Source: Sulfuritalea sp. (GTDB lineage Bacteria > Pseudomonadota > Gammaproteobacteria > Burkholderiales > Rhodocyclaceae). From it: a DNA stretch of 64,000 bases. The notes under the pieces were generated by a model. That model was not told where the DNA came from. It saw nothing but the letters and a program-made list of their open reading frames with translations, and ran no database searches. Position 1 is the stretch's first letter; each line of letters starts with the position of its first letter. The stretch lies in NCBI GenBank assembly GCA_023229685.1, contig JALNYT010000011.1, forward strand, positions 30,721 through 94,720. The letters are read 5' to 3'. Shown here in pieces: positions 29,774 to 37,847 of the stretch. The translations under genes and the position numbers were made by a program.

Positions 29774-29798
29774 ATAGTTGATAGAAATGCTCAGGTAT
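29774..29798 (+). promoter_or_regulatory. IscR type 1-like operator, site B, at the -10 region
   Basis: ATAGTTGATA, GAAATGCTC, AGGTAT: a second 25-bp match, exactly 29 bp after site A. It covers most of a -10 box TATAGT (29773-29778) placed 18 bp from the -35 TTGACT. Two sites are also found before E. coli iscR, which supports autorepression by holo-IscR. Confidence 0.75.
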
Positions 29799-29844
29799 TG
29801 CTCCTGACGCGTTTCCCAACCGTATTACCAGACGGAGAATTCTC

Positions 29845-30336
29845 ATGAGATTGACGACCAAAGGCCGTTTTGCCGTAACCGCGATGATCGATCTTGCCCT
29901 GCGCCAGCATACTGGCCCGGTAACCTTGGCCGGCATCAGCGAACGGCAGAAGATTTCCCTTTCCTACCTTGAGCAACTGTTCGGCAAGTTGCGCCGCCGT
30001 GAGCTCGTCTCCAGCGTGCGCGGGCCAGGTGGCGGCTATTGCTTGGCCAAGCCGCTGGAAGAAATTTCGGTTTCCACCATCATCCATGCCGTCGACGAGT
30101 CGCTTGATGCCACGAATTGCGGTGGCAAGGGCAATTGCGCGGAAGACCAGCGTCCCTGCATGACGCATGAGTTGTGGACCAGCCTGAACGAAAAGATGTT
30201 CGAGTACCTCAACTCGGTGAGTCTGGCTGAACTGGTGGCCCAGCAACGGGAGAAGACCGGCACCACCGCCGTCTTGCACGATGAACGTCCGCTGCGCCGC
30301 GTGCGTCGCCCGGCCGAGGAACTCGTCGCTGCCTGA
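29845..30336 (+). CDS. iscR: Fe-S cluster-sensing transcription regulator IscR
   Basis: A 163-aa Rrf2-family winged-helix protein starting MRLTTKGRFAVTAMIDLAL. The recognition-helix region reads SLSYLEQLFGKLRR. The cluster-binding cysteines are present as C-x5-C-x6-C (NCGGKGNCAEDQRPC, residues ~92-106); E. coli has C-x5-C-x5-C, so the last spacing is one longer. It represses its own operon when carrying [2Fe-2S] and adjusts isc expression to demand. It is first in an operon extending to iscX. Confidence 0.95.
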   Translation: MRLTTKGRFAVTAMIDLALRQHTGPVTLAGISERQKISLSYLEQLFGKLRRRELVSSVRGPGGGYCLAKPLEEISVSTIIHAVDESLDATNCGGKGNCAEDQRPCMTHELWTSLNEKMFEYLNSVSLAELVAQQREKTGTTAVLHDERPLRRVRRPAEELVAA

Positions 30337-30365
30337 TAGCGTCCGACAAAAGTCCAGGAAGCGCC

Positions 30366-31523
30366 ATGTTCGCCCCCGTCTACTTCGACCACAACGCTAC
30401 CACGCCGCTGGATCCGCGCGTGCTGGAAGGCATGTTGCCCTACCTGCGCGAGCAGTACGGCAACGCTTCCAGTCGTCACGAATACGGCCGCGCGGCGCGA
30501 CGTGCGATCGACGAGGCGCGGCAGCGTGTGGCTTTCGCGGTGGGCGCGCATCCGACCGAGGTGGTGTTTACCAGTGGCGGCTCGGAAGCCAACAATCTTT
30601 TCATCAAGGGTGCCGCCGCCTGCCTTGCACCCGGGGTGGCGGCGATCTCCGCCATTGAACATCCCTGCGTGCGTGAGCCGGCAAAAGCTTTGCTGCGCTC
30701 CGGCTGGAGACTGCGAGAAATTGCCGTCGATGAGAATTGCCGTGTTGCCAGCGCCGACTTTCAAACGGTACTCGAAGAAAGGCCGGCGCTTTTTTCCATC
30801 ATGCTGGCCAATAACGAAACCGGCGCCGTACAGGACATCAGTGCTCTCGCGGCGCAGGCCAAGGCGACAGGGGCGTGGTTTCACACCGATGCGGTGCAGG
30901 CTTTCGGCAAGCGTCCGCTGAATTTCCGCGCGCTCAACGGTGCCGGCGTGCATGCCTTGACGCTTTCCGCGCACAAGTTGGGCGGGCCCAAGGGCGCGGG
31001 CGCGCTGGTGGTCGACAAACGCGTCGAACTGCAACCGCTGATCGCCGGCGGCGGTCATGAGCGCGGCCTGCGCTCGGGCACGGAGAACGTCGCGGCGATA
31101 GTCGGTTTTGGCCTCGCCGCGGAACTGGCTGTGGCCAGGCTCGACACGCGTGAAACACAGCTCGCGGCGCTGCGTGCGGAACTTGAAGCCGGGCTGGTGG
31201 CACATGGCGCGACGATATTCGCCGACGCCGCCGAGCGCCTGCCCAATACCAGCTACTTTGCCTTCGCCGGCATCGACGGCGAAACGCTGGTGGGCAAACT
31301 CGATCGCGCCGGCTTTGCCGTAGCGGCCGGGGCGGCCTGTTCCAGCGCCAACCCGGAGCCTTCGCATGTGCTGCTGGCGATGGGAGTCGCATCCTCGCTG
31401 GCGCGCGGCGCCGTGCGGGTGAGTTTTGGCCCGGCCAATACCACGTCTCAGGTGCGCGATTTTTTCACCGCACTGAATACTACAATCGTGCAACTCAAGG
31501 GTCTGACGGCCCTGACAAGCTGA
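30366..31523 (+). CDS. Cysteine desulfurase, NifS/IscS-like (first of two)
   Basis: A 385-aa class V aminotransferase fold: FDHNATTPLDPRV (~8-20), the PLP-binding Lys in SAHKLGGPKG (~204-213), RSGTENVAAIVGF (~238-250) and the catalytic Cys in AAGAACSSANPEPSH (~321-335). It releases sulfur from cysteine for cluster assembly. It is only about half identical by eye to the second desulfurase 16 bp downstream, so it is not a recent duplicate. The division of labour between the two is unknown. A copy of the 26-bp motif encodes CRVASADFQ near residue 130. Confidence 0.9.
   Translation: MFAPVYFDHNATTPLDPRVLEGMLPYLREQYGNASSRHEYGRAARRAIDEARQRVAFAVGAHPTEVVFTSGGSEANNLFIKGAAACLAPGVAAISAIEHPCVREPAKALLRSGWRLREIAVDENCRVASADFQTVLEERPALFSIMLANNETGAVQDISALAAQAKATGAWFHTDAVQAFGKRPLNFRALNGAGVHALTLSAHKLGGPKGAGALVVDKRVELQPLIAGGGHERGLRSGTENVAAIVGFGLAAELAVARLDTRETQLAALRAELEAGLVAHGATIFADAAERLPNTSYFAFAGIDGETLVGKLDRAGFAVAAGAACSSANPEPSHVLLAMGVASSLARGAVRVSFGPANTTSQVRDFFTALNTTIVQLKGLTALTS
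30738..30763 (+). repeat. Dispersed 26-bp motif, copy 5 (inside the first desulfurase gene)
   Basis: TGCCGT, GTT, then GCCAGCGCCGACTTTCA. In the reading frame it encodes CRVASADFQ, the same frame as the copy in the UDG gene. Confidence 0.7.
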
Positions 31524-31539
31524 ACTGGAGAAATTTGTA

Positions 31540-32751
31540 ATGAAACTGCCGGTGTACCTCGACTATTCCGCTACCACGCCGGTTGATCCGCGCGTGGCAG
31601 CGAAGATGATTCCCTGGCTGACGGAGCATTTCGGCAACCCGGCTTCGCGTTCCCATTCCTACGGCTGGGAAGCCGAAAAAGCGGTCGAAGAAGCGCGCGA
31701 GGAAGTTGCCGCTCTGGTCGGCGCAGACTCCAAGGAAATCATCTGGACCTCGGGCGCCACGGAATCCAATAATCTGGCGATCAAGGGCGCCGCGCATTTT
31801 TACGCCGCGACCAAGGGCAAGCACATCATCACCGTGTCCACCGAACACAAGGCGGTGCTGGATACCGTCAAGGAACTCGAACGGCAGGGCTTCGAGGCGA
31901 CCTACCTGGTGCCTCAGGAAAACGGCCTGATCACCCTCGAACAGTTCAAGGCGGCGTTGCGGCCTGACACCGTTGTGGCTTCGGTGATGGCGGTGAATAA
32001 CGAGATCGGCGTGATCCAGCCGCTCGCCGAGATCGGCGAGATCTGCCGCGAGAAGGGCGTGATCTTTCACGTCGATGCGGCACAGGCGACCGGCAAGATG
32101 CCGATCGATCTAAGCCAGCTGAAGGTGGACCTGATGTCCTTCTGCGCGCACAAGACCTACGGCCCCAAGGGAATCGGCGCCCTGTACGTGAGGCGCAAGC
32201 CGCGCATCCGCCTCGAAGCGCAGATGCACGGCGGCGGCCATGAGCGCGGCATGCGTTCGGGCACCTTGGCGACTCACCAGATCATCGGCATGGGCGAATG
32301 CTTCCGTCTGGCGCGCCTGGAAATGGCGACCGAAAACGAGCGCATCCGCATGCTGCGCGACAGGTTGCTCAAGGGCCTCATGGATATCGAGGAAACCTAT
32401 GTCAATGGCGACATCGAACAGCGCGTGCCGCACAATCTCAATGTCAGCTTCAACTTTGTCGAAGGCGAGTCGCTGATCATGGCGATCAAGGACATCGCCG
32501 TGTCGAGCGGCTCGGCCTGTACCTCGGCCAGCCTCGAGCCCTCCTATGTGCTGCGCTCGCTGGGACGCTCCGACGAGTTGGCGCACAGTTCGATTCGCTT
32601 CACCCTCGGCCGTTTCACGACGCAAGAGGAAATCGATTTCACCATCAAGCTGCTGCACGACAAACTGGGCAAACTGCGCGAACTTTCGCCGCTTTGGGAA
32701 ATGTACAAGGAAGGCGTTGATCTCAGCACCGTCCATTGGGCAGCACACTGA
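31540..32751 (+). CDS. iscS: Cysteine desulfurase IscS
   Basis: The 403-aa protein is the canonical IscS by length and motifs: YLDYSATTPVDPRVA (~5-19), STEHKAVLDT (~104-113), PLP-Lys in SFCAHKTYGPKGIGALYV (~203-220) and catalytic Cys in SSGSACTSASLEPSYVL (~322-338). Its C terminus (SPLWEMYKEGVDLSTVHWAAH in part) is the IscU-docking tail. It supplies persulfide sulfur to IscU and to tRNA thiolation. It is 27 bp upstream of iscU. Confidence 0.97.
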   Translation: MKLPVYLDYSATTPVDPRVAAKMIPWLTEHFGNPASRSHSYGWEAEKAVEEAREEVAALVGADSKEIIWTSGATESNNLAIKGAAHFYAATKGKHIITVSTEHKAVLDTVKELERQGFEATYLVPQENGLITLEQFKAALRPDTVVASVMAVNNEIGVIQPLAEIGEICREKGVIFHVDAAQATGKMPIDLSQLKVDLMSFCAHKTYGPKGIGALYVRRKPRIRLEAQMHGGGHERGMRSGTLATHQIIGMGECFRLARLEMATENERIRMLRDRLLKGLMDIEETYVNGDIEQRVPHNLNVSFNFVEGESLIMAIKDIAVSSGSACTSASLEPSYVLRSLGRSDELAHSSIRFTLGRFTTQEEIDFTIKLLHDKLGKLRELSPLWEMYKEGVDLSTVHWAAH

Positions 32752-32778
32752 AGCAAGAGGCAATACTGGAGAACTATC

Positions 32779-33162
32779 ATGGCATACAGCGAAAAAGTAC
32801 TGGACCACTACGAAAATCCGCGCAACGTCGGTTCCTTTGGCAAGGACGATGACGGCGTTGCTACCGGCATGGTCGGCGCACCGGCCTGCGGCGACGTCAT
32901 GAAACTGCAGATCAAGGTCGGCAAGGACGGCGTGATCGAAGATGCCAAATTCAAGACCTATGGCTGCGGCTCGGCGATCGCCTCGTCTTCGCTGGTGACC
33001 GAATGGGTCAAGGGCAAGACACTGGATCAGGCGCTGGAGATCAAGAACACCCATATTGCCGAGGAACTGGCATTGCCGCCGGTGAAGATTCACTGCTCGA
33101 TCCTTGCCGAGGATGCGATCAAGGCCGCCGTGGCCGACTACAGAAAGAAACAGGGAGCCTGA
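32779..33162 (+). CDS. iscU: Fe-S cluster assembly scaffold IscU
   Basis: The 127-aa scaffold has the three cluster cysteines: GAPACGDVM (~C37), TYGCGSAIASSS (~C63) and VKIHCSILAED (~C106), plus the HscA recognition motif LPPVK next to the last. Start YSEKVLDHYENPRNVGSF is typical. It builds [2Fe-2S] and [4Fe-4S] clusters with sulfur from IscS. Confidence 0.97.
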   Translation: MAYSEKVLDHYENPRNVGSFGKDDDGVATGMVGAPACGDVMKLQIKVGKDGVIEDAKFKTYGCGSAIASSSLVTEWVKGKTLDQALEIKNTHIAEELALPPVKIHCSILAEDAIKAAVADYRKKQGA

Positions 33163-33164
33163 TC

Positions 33165-33488
33165 ATGCCGGTCACACTTTCAGAACCTGCAGCGCAGCAC
33201 GTCGCCAACTTCATCGCCAAGCGCGGCAAGGGCGTCGGAATTCGCCTCGGGGTCAAGACCTCGGGTTGCTCGGGCATGGCCTACAAGCTGGAATTCGCCG
33301 ATGCACCGGAGCCGGAAGATCACATCTTCGAAAGCCACGGTGTCAAGGTGCTGGTCGACCCCAAGAGCCTGCCTTATCTTGAAGGCACGGAGCTTGACTA
33401 CACCAAGGAGGGCCTGAACGAAGGATTCAAGTTCAACAACCCGAACGTCAAGGATGCTTGCGGCTGCGGCGAGTCGTTCAATACCTGA
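33165..33488 (+). CDS. iscA: Fe-S cluster assembly protein IscA (A-type carrier)
   Basis: Start ATG at 33165, two bases after the iscU stop; 107 aa. The three conserved cysteines are KTSGCSGMAYK (~C35) and CGCGESF (~C99 and C101). It carries iron or [4Fe-4S] clusters to targets. Its stop shares a base with the hscB start. Confidence 0.95.
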   Translation: MPVTLSEPAAQHVANFIAKRGKGVGIRLGVKTSGCSGMAYKLEFADAPEPEDHIFESHGVKVLVDPKSLPYLEGTELDYTKEGLNEGFKFNNPNVKDACGCGESFNT

Positions 33489-34030
33489 TGACTAGTTTTG
33501 ACCTGAATTTCGCGGTCGACTACTTCACGCTGTTTGGCCTGCCGCGTGTGCAGGCGCTCGATCTCGAAAGCTTGGAGAATTGTTTTCGCGCGGTTCAGGC
33601 CAAGGTTCATCCGGACAAGCACGCACATGCGGCCGATGCCGACCGTCGCTTGGCCATGCAGTGGGCGACGCGGGTCAATGAGGCGTTCCAGACCCTTAAA
33701 TCGCCGGGCAAGCGTGCCCGCTATCTGTTGGAGTTGCTCGGGCATGACCCACAGATAGAAAGCAACACGGCGATGCCGGCGGAATTCCTGATGAGTCAGA
33801 TGGAATTGCGCGAAGCGGTCATGGACGCCAGGGCCGCTGCAGACGAAACTGCGCTGGACGATGTTCGTTCGCGCTTGCTGAATGAAATCGGGGTCGAATA
33901 CGAGCGCCTGGCCGCATTGATTGATGTGACCAAGGATTACACCGCTGCCGCCGATCTGGTGCGGCAACTCATGTTTCAGGAAAAATTGCTGAACGAAATC
34001 GACGACGCGCTCGAAGCCGTTACTGCGTAA
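33488..34030 (+). CDS. hscB: Co-chaperone HscB (J-domain protein)
   Basis: Start ATG at 33488 overlapping the iscA stop; 180 aa. N-terminal J domain with YFTLFGLPR and the HPDKHAHA motif (HPD near residue 41), then a C-terminal helical IscU-binding domain (residues ~90-180). It delivers IscU to HscA and stimulates its ATPase. Confidence 0.94.
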   Translation: MTSFDLNFAVDYFTLFGLPRVQALDLESLENCFRAVQAKVHPDKHAHAADADRRLAMQWATRVNEAFQTLKSPGKRARYLLELLGHDPQIESNTAMPAEFLMSQMELREAVMDARAAADETALDDVRSRLLNEIGVEYERLAALIDVTKDYTAAADLVRQLMFQEKLLNEIDDALEAVTA

Positions 34031-34039
34031 AACAAAGCT

Positions 34040-35908
34040 ATGGCACTTCTTCAGATTGCGGAGCCGGGAGACTCCGCGGCCCCGCACGAACATCGTCTTG
34101 CGGTAGGTATTGATCTTGGCACCACCAACTCACTGGTCGCTACCGTCAGGAGCGGCATGAGCGTGGTGCTCAACGACGTGCGCGGGCGGTCGCTGCTGCC
34201 CTCGGTGGTCAGCTACGCGGCCGACGGCAGCGTCGAAGTCGGCTACAGCGCAGAAGCCAAGCAGTCGATCGACCCCAAGAACACCGTTATTTCGGTAAAG
34301 CGTTTCATGGGCCGCGGGCGCCACGATATCGCCCACATCGAAACCCTGCCCTATGATTTCGTCGATGCGGAAGGCATGGTCAAGCTGAAGACCATTGCCG
34401 GCATAAAGAGTCCGGTCGAGATCTCGGCGGAAATCCTGAAGACCTTGCGCAATCGGGCCGAGGCTTCGCTGGGTGGCGAGCTGACCGGCGCCGTGATCAC
34501 CGTGCCGGCCTATTTTGACGATGCGCAGCGTCAGGCCACCAAGGATGCGGCGCGCCTCGCCGGCTTGAATGTGCTGCGCCTGCTGAACGAACCGACGGCC
34601 GCCGCCATCGCCTATGGCCTGGACAACTCGGCCGAGGGTATCTACGCCGTGTTCGACCTGGGCGGCGGGACCTTCGACATCTCCATCCTGCGCTTGTCGA
34701 AAGGCATCTTCGAGGTCATGGCGACCGGCGGCGATTCGGCCCTGGGCGGCGACGATTTCGATCACCGCATATTCTGCTGGATCATCGAACAGGCGCAGCT
34801 GGCGCCACTCTCGCCGCAGGATGCACGTCTGCTGCAAACGCGAGCCCGCGAAGCCAAGGAGCAGTTGTCCCAGCATGGTCAGGCGCCGATCACGGTCAAA
34901 CTCGGCAGCGGCGAGTACGTCGATCTGGTGCTGAGCACCGAAGTGTTTACCGAGATCTCGCGCACCCTCGTGCAAAAGACCCTGGCGCCGAGCAAGAAGG
35001 CCCTGCGCGATGCCGGTCTGACCGTGGCCGATGTGCGCGGTGTCGTGATGGTGGGCGGCTCGACGCGCATGCCGCAAGTCCAGCATGCGGTGGCCGAGCT
35101 TTTCAAGCAGGAACCGCTCAACAACCTTGATCCGGAGAAGGTCGTCGCGCTCGGCGCCGCGATCCAGGCCAATCTGCTGGCGGGCAACCGTGCTGCCGGC
35201 GACGACTGGCTGCTGCTCGACGTGATTCCACTCTCGCTGGGGCTGGAGACGATGGGCGGCCTGGTCGAAAAGGTCATCCCGCGCAACTCCACCATTCCGA
35301 TCGCACGCGCCCAGGAATTCACGACCTTCAAGGATGGACAGACGGCGATGGCGCTCCATGTCGTGCAGGGCGAACGCGAGCTGGTCACCGATTGCCGCAG
35401 TCTGGCGCGGTTTGAACTGCGCGGCATACCGCCCATGGTGGCAGGTGCGGCGCGTATTCGCGTGACCTTCCAGGTCGATGCCGACGGCCTGCTCTCCGTC
35501 ACGGCGCGCGAACAGACCAGCGGCCGCGAGGCGCACATCGAGGTCAAGCCGTCCTACGGCCTGAGCGATGACGAGATCGCGGACATGCTCAAGGACAGCT
35601 TCAGCCATGCCGGTGATGACGCCTTCCGTCGTGCCTTGCGCGAGGCTCAGGTGGAGTCCCAGCGTTTGATCGAGGCGACCCACTCGGCGCTGCAGGATGA
35701 TGCCGAACTGCTGTCAACCCTGGAGCGTGCGCATATCGACGCGGCCATGATCAAGCTCCAAACCGTGATGAGCGGCGATGATCGCCGCGCCATCGATGGC
35801 GCCATGCAAGCCCTGAGTGCCGCCACCAACGAATTCGCGGCGCGGCGCATGAACCAGAGTGTGAAGCGTGTGCTCGCCGGCCGGAAAATTGACCAGATAT
35901 CGCTATGA
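34040..35908 (+). CDS. hscA: Fe-S assembly chaperone HscA (Hsp70 type)
   Basis: The 622-aa Hsp70 has VGIDLGTTNSLVA (~residues 22-34), VITVPAYFDDAQRQATKDAA (~152-171), the phosphate loop VFDLGGGTFDIS (~204-215) and VVMVGGSTRMPQV. The substrate-binding domain is of HscA rather than DnaK length, without a long charged tail. It uses ATP to release clusters from IscU. Its stop overlaps the fdx start (ATGA). Confidence 0.96.
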   Translation: MALLQIAEPGDSAAPHEHRLAVGIDLGTTNSLVATVRSGMSVVLNDVRGRSLLPSVVSYAADGSVEVGYSAEAKQSIDPKNTVISVKRFMGRGRHDIAHIETLPYDFVDAEGMVKLKTIAGIKSPVEISAEILKTLRNRAEASLGGELTGAVITVPAYFDDAQRQATKDAARLAGLNVLRLLNEPTAAAIAYGLDNSAEGIYAVFDLGGGTFDISILRLSKGIFEVMATGGDSALGGDDFDHRIFCWIIEQAQLAPLSPQDARLLQTRAREAKEQLSQHGQAPITVKLGSGEYVDLVLSTEVFTEISRTLVQKTLAPSKKALRDAGLTVADVRGVVMVGGSTRMPQVQHAVAELFKQEPLNNLDPEKVVALGAAIQANLLAGNRAAGDDWLLLDVIPLSLGLETMGGLVEKVIPRNSTIPIARAQEFTTFKDGQTAMALHVVQGERELVTDCRSLARFELRGIPPMVAGAARIRVTFQVDADGLLSVTAREQTSGREAHIEVKPSYGLSDDEIADMLKDSFSHAGDDAFRRALREAQVESQRLIEATHSALQDDAELLSTLERAHIDAAMIKLQTVMSGDDRRAIDGAMQALSAATNEFAARRMNQSVKRVLAGRKIDQISL

Positions 35909-36252
35909 CCCAGATCATTGTTCTTCCCCATGTCGAGTTGTGCCCGGACGGTGCGGTAATTGATGCCGTCCCTGGAATCTCGATCTGTGATGTGCTGCTC
36001 GGCAACGGTATCGAAATCGAACATGCCTGCGAGAAGTCCTGTGCTTGCACCACTTGCCATGTCGTCGTCCGCGAGGGCTTCAATTCGCTTGCGGCGGCAG
36101 AGGAAATCGAGGAGGATCTGCTCGACAAGGCGTGGGGCCTGGAACCCACCTCGCGCCTTTCGTGTCAGGCTTTGGTCGGTCAGGTTCCGCTGGTAATCGA
36201 GATTCCGAAATACACCATCAACATGGTCAAGGAAGGGCATTCCAAAAAATGA
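35905..36252 (+). CDS. fdx: ISC-type [2Fe-2S] ferredoxin
   Basis: A 115-aa adrenodoxin-like ferredoxin. Cluster ligands C-x5-C-x2-C are seen in ACEKSCACTTCHVVV (with one extra Cys inside the x5) and the fourth Cys in SRLSCQALVG about 35 residues later. It supplies electrons for cluster assembly. It is coupled by ATGA overlaps to hscA before and iscX after. Confidence 0.95.
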   Translation: MTQIIVLPHVELCPDGAVIDAVPGISICDVLLGNGIEIEHACEKSCACTTCHVVVREGFNSLAAAEEIEEDLLDKAWGLEPTSRLSCQALVGQVPLVIEIPKYTINMVKEGHSKK

Positions 36253-36443
36253 AGTGGACCGACAGCCTTGACATCGCCATCGCGCTTGCCGAGTCTCACC
36301 CGGAGGTTGATCCGACCCGGATCAATTTTGTCGACCTGATGAGTTGGGTCATGGAGTTGCCGGGCTTCGAGGAAAACGAGACCCACTGCGGCGAAAAGAA
36401 GCTCGAGGCGATACAACAGGCTTGGATCGACGAAGTCGAGTGA
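36249..36443 (+). CDS. iscX: Fe-S assembly regulator IscX
   Basis: Start ATG at 36249 overlapping the fdx stop; 64 aa, the family's usual length. Sequence KWTDSLDIAIALAESHPEVDP and an acidic surface are typical of IscX/YfhJ, which binds IscS and iron and tunes assembly rate. It is the last gene of the isc operon; tatD begins three bases after its stop, so it may be part of the same transcript. Confidence 0.93.
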   Translation: MKWTDSLDIAIALAESHPEVDPTRINFVDLMSWVMELPGFEENETHCGEKKLEAIQQAWIDEVE

Positions 36444-36446
36444 GCC

Positions 36447-37220
36447 ATGTTGGTCGACACCCACTGCCATCTGGATGCCGCCGAGTTTGATGGCGACCGT
36501 GCTTTGGTGGCAGAAGCGGCAACACAGGCCGGGGTAGGGCTGATAGTGGTGCCGTCCGTCGAACGTGCCAACTTTGGTGCTGTCGCCTCGGTTTGTCGTG
36601 ACTATCACGGCTGCTTTGCGGCCTACGGCATTCATCCGATGTATGTGGACCGCGCCATGGAGGCGGATCTAGATGCCCTGCGCGAAACGGTTCTGCGCGA
36701 ACACCCCGTGGCTGTTGGCGAGATTGGTCTCGATCGATTCGTCGAGCCGCGCGATGATCTGCGGCAGGAGTTCTATTTCAGTGCGCAACTGGAACTCGCC
36801 CGCGCTGCGAACCTGCCGGTGCTGCTGCATGCCCGTCGTGCCATTGATCCGATGCTGAAGCACCTGCGGCGTTGTCGCGTCCCCGGCGGGATTGCCCATG
36901 CCTTCAACGGCAGCCGGCAGCAGGCCGACGAATTCATCAAACTTGGTTTCAAGCTGGGTTTTGGCGGAGTGATGACCTTTCCTCGCGCCAGCCGCATCCG
37001 CGAACTTGCGGCCACGCTGCCGCTCGACGCCATTGTGCTGGAGACCGATGCGCCGGATATTCCACCCGAGTGGAAAGTCGGCGCCCGCAACACGCCGGAT
37101 CAACTGCCGCGCATCGGGCAAATACTTGCCGGCTTACGCGGCATTTCAGTGCAGGAGATTGCGGAGGCCACCACGGCCAATGCAATCGCCGTACTTCCCG
37201 GGCTGGCCCGGATTCACTAA
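36447..37220 (+). CDS. TatD-family metal-dependent hydrolase (YjjV/YcfH-like)
   Basis: The 257-aa TIM-barrel protein has VDTHCHLDAAEFDGD (~3-17), AYGIHPMYVD (~56), VGEIGLDRF (~88), and the metal Asp in VLETDAPDIPP (~195-205). Members are DNases or deacylases acting in DNA repair and quality control. Translation is probably coupled to iscX by the 3-bp gap. It is not one of the E. coli TatD-proper group by any diagnostic I can see, so I give no symbol. Confidence 0.88.
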   Translation: MLVDTHCHLDAAEFDGDRALVAEAATQAGVGLIVVPSVERANFGAVASVCRDYHGCFAAYGIHPMYVDRAMEADLDALRETVLREHPVAVGEIGLDRFVEPRDDLRQEFYFSAQLELARAANLPVLLHARRAIDPMLKHLRRCRVPGGIAHAFNGSRQQADEFIKLGFKLGFGGVMTFPRASRIRELAATLPLDAIVLETDAPDIPPEWKVGARNTPDQLPRIGQILAGLRGISVQEIAEATTANAIAVLPGLARIH

Positions 37221-37271
37221 AATCGGCTCTGACTTCCCCCCCAACCCACCCACTTCACCCAGGAGTTGATC

Positions 37272-37775
37272 ATGACTACAACCATAACCCTGCGCGGCAC
37301 CCCTGTTCGCGTTGATGGAAATCTTCCCTCTGCCGGAACCCAAGCGCCGGACTTCAAACTCACCAGCGGTGCGCTCGCCGATGTTTCACTCAAGGACTTT
37401 GCCGGCAAGCGCAAGGTCTTGAACATTGTGCCCAGCCTCGACACGCCGACCTGCGCCACCTCTGCGCGCAAGTTCAACGAATCGGCCAACGAACTGGTCA
37501 ATACCACGGTGCTGGTGGTTTCTGCCGATCTGCCTTTTGCCGCCAAGCGCTTCTGCGAGCTCGAAGGCCTCAAGAACGTCGCGCATCTGTCCACCTTCCG
37601 CCATCCGGAGTTTCTCAAGGCCTGGGGCGTGGCCATGGCCGATGGCCCGTTGGCCGGCCTCACCGCCCGCGCCGTGGTGGTGCTGGACGAGAACGACAAG
37701 GTGATTCACAGTGAAATGGTGCCCGAGATCGCGCAGGAACCCAACTACGCGGCAGCGCTGAAGTCGCTCGGCTAA
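37272..37775 (+). CDS. tpx: Thiol peroxidase (Tpx, atypical 2-Cys peroxiredoxin)
   Basis: Start ATG at 37272 with AGGAG at 37261-37265; 167 aa. The peroxidatic Cys is in SLDTPTCATSARKFN (~residue 60), the resolving Cys in AKRFCELEGL (~94). It reduces peroxides with thioredoxin in the cytoplasm or periplasm; no signal peptide is seen here. It has its own promoter region after tatD and a strong terminator. Confidence 0.95.
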   Translation: MTTTITLRGTPVRVDGNLPSAGTQAPDFKLTSGALADVSLKDFAGKRKVLNIVPSLDTPTCATSARKFNESANELVNTTVLVVSADLPFAAKRFCELEGLKNVAHLSTFRHPEFLKAWGVAMADGPLAGLTARAVVVLDENDKVIHSEMVPEIAQEPNYAAALKSLG

Positions 37776-37788
37776 GTCACGGCACAAC

Positions 37789-37814
37789 CGGCGTGTTGCC
37801 AGCGCCGACTTTTC
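37789..37814 (+). repeat. Dispersed 26-bp motif, copy 6 (between tpx and the terminator)
   Basis: CGGCGT, GTT, then GCCAGCGCCGACTTTTC. It is intergenic, 14 bp after the tpx stop and 7 bp before the terminator stem. Confidence 0.75.
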
Positions 37815-37820
37815 AATAGA

Positions 37821-37847
37821 AACGGGAGCTTCGGCTCCCGTTTTTTT
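37821..37847. terminator. Rho-independent terminator of tpx; typA ends inside its T-run
   Basis: AACGGGAGC, loop TTCG, GCTCCCGTT and a run of seven T (37841-37847): a textbook terminator for the plus strand. The typA stop codon (minus strand, 37846-37848) lies in the T-run. Confidence 0.92.

Noticed and set aside
37067..37093. A partial match to the 26-bp motif in tatD
   Set aside because: Only part of the core matches, and the protein block it encodes (WKVGARN) is conserved in TatD proteins for functional reasons.
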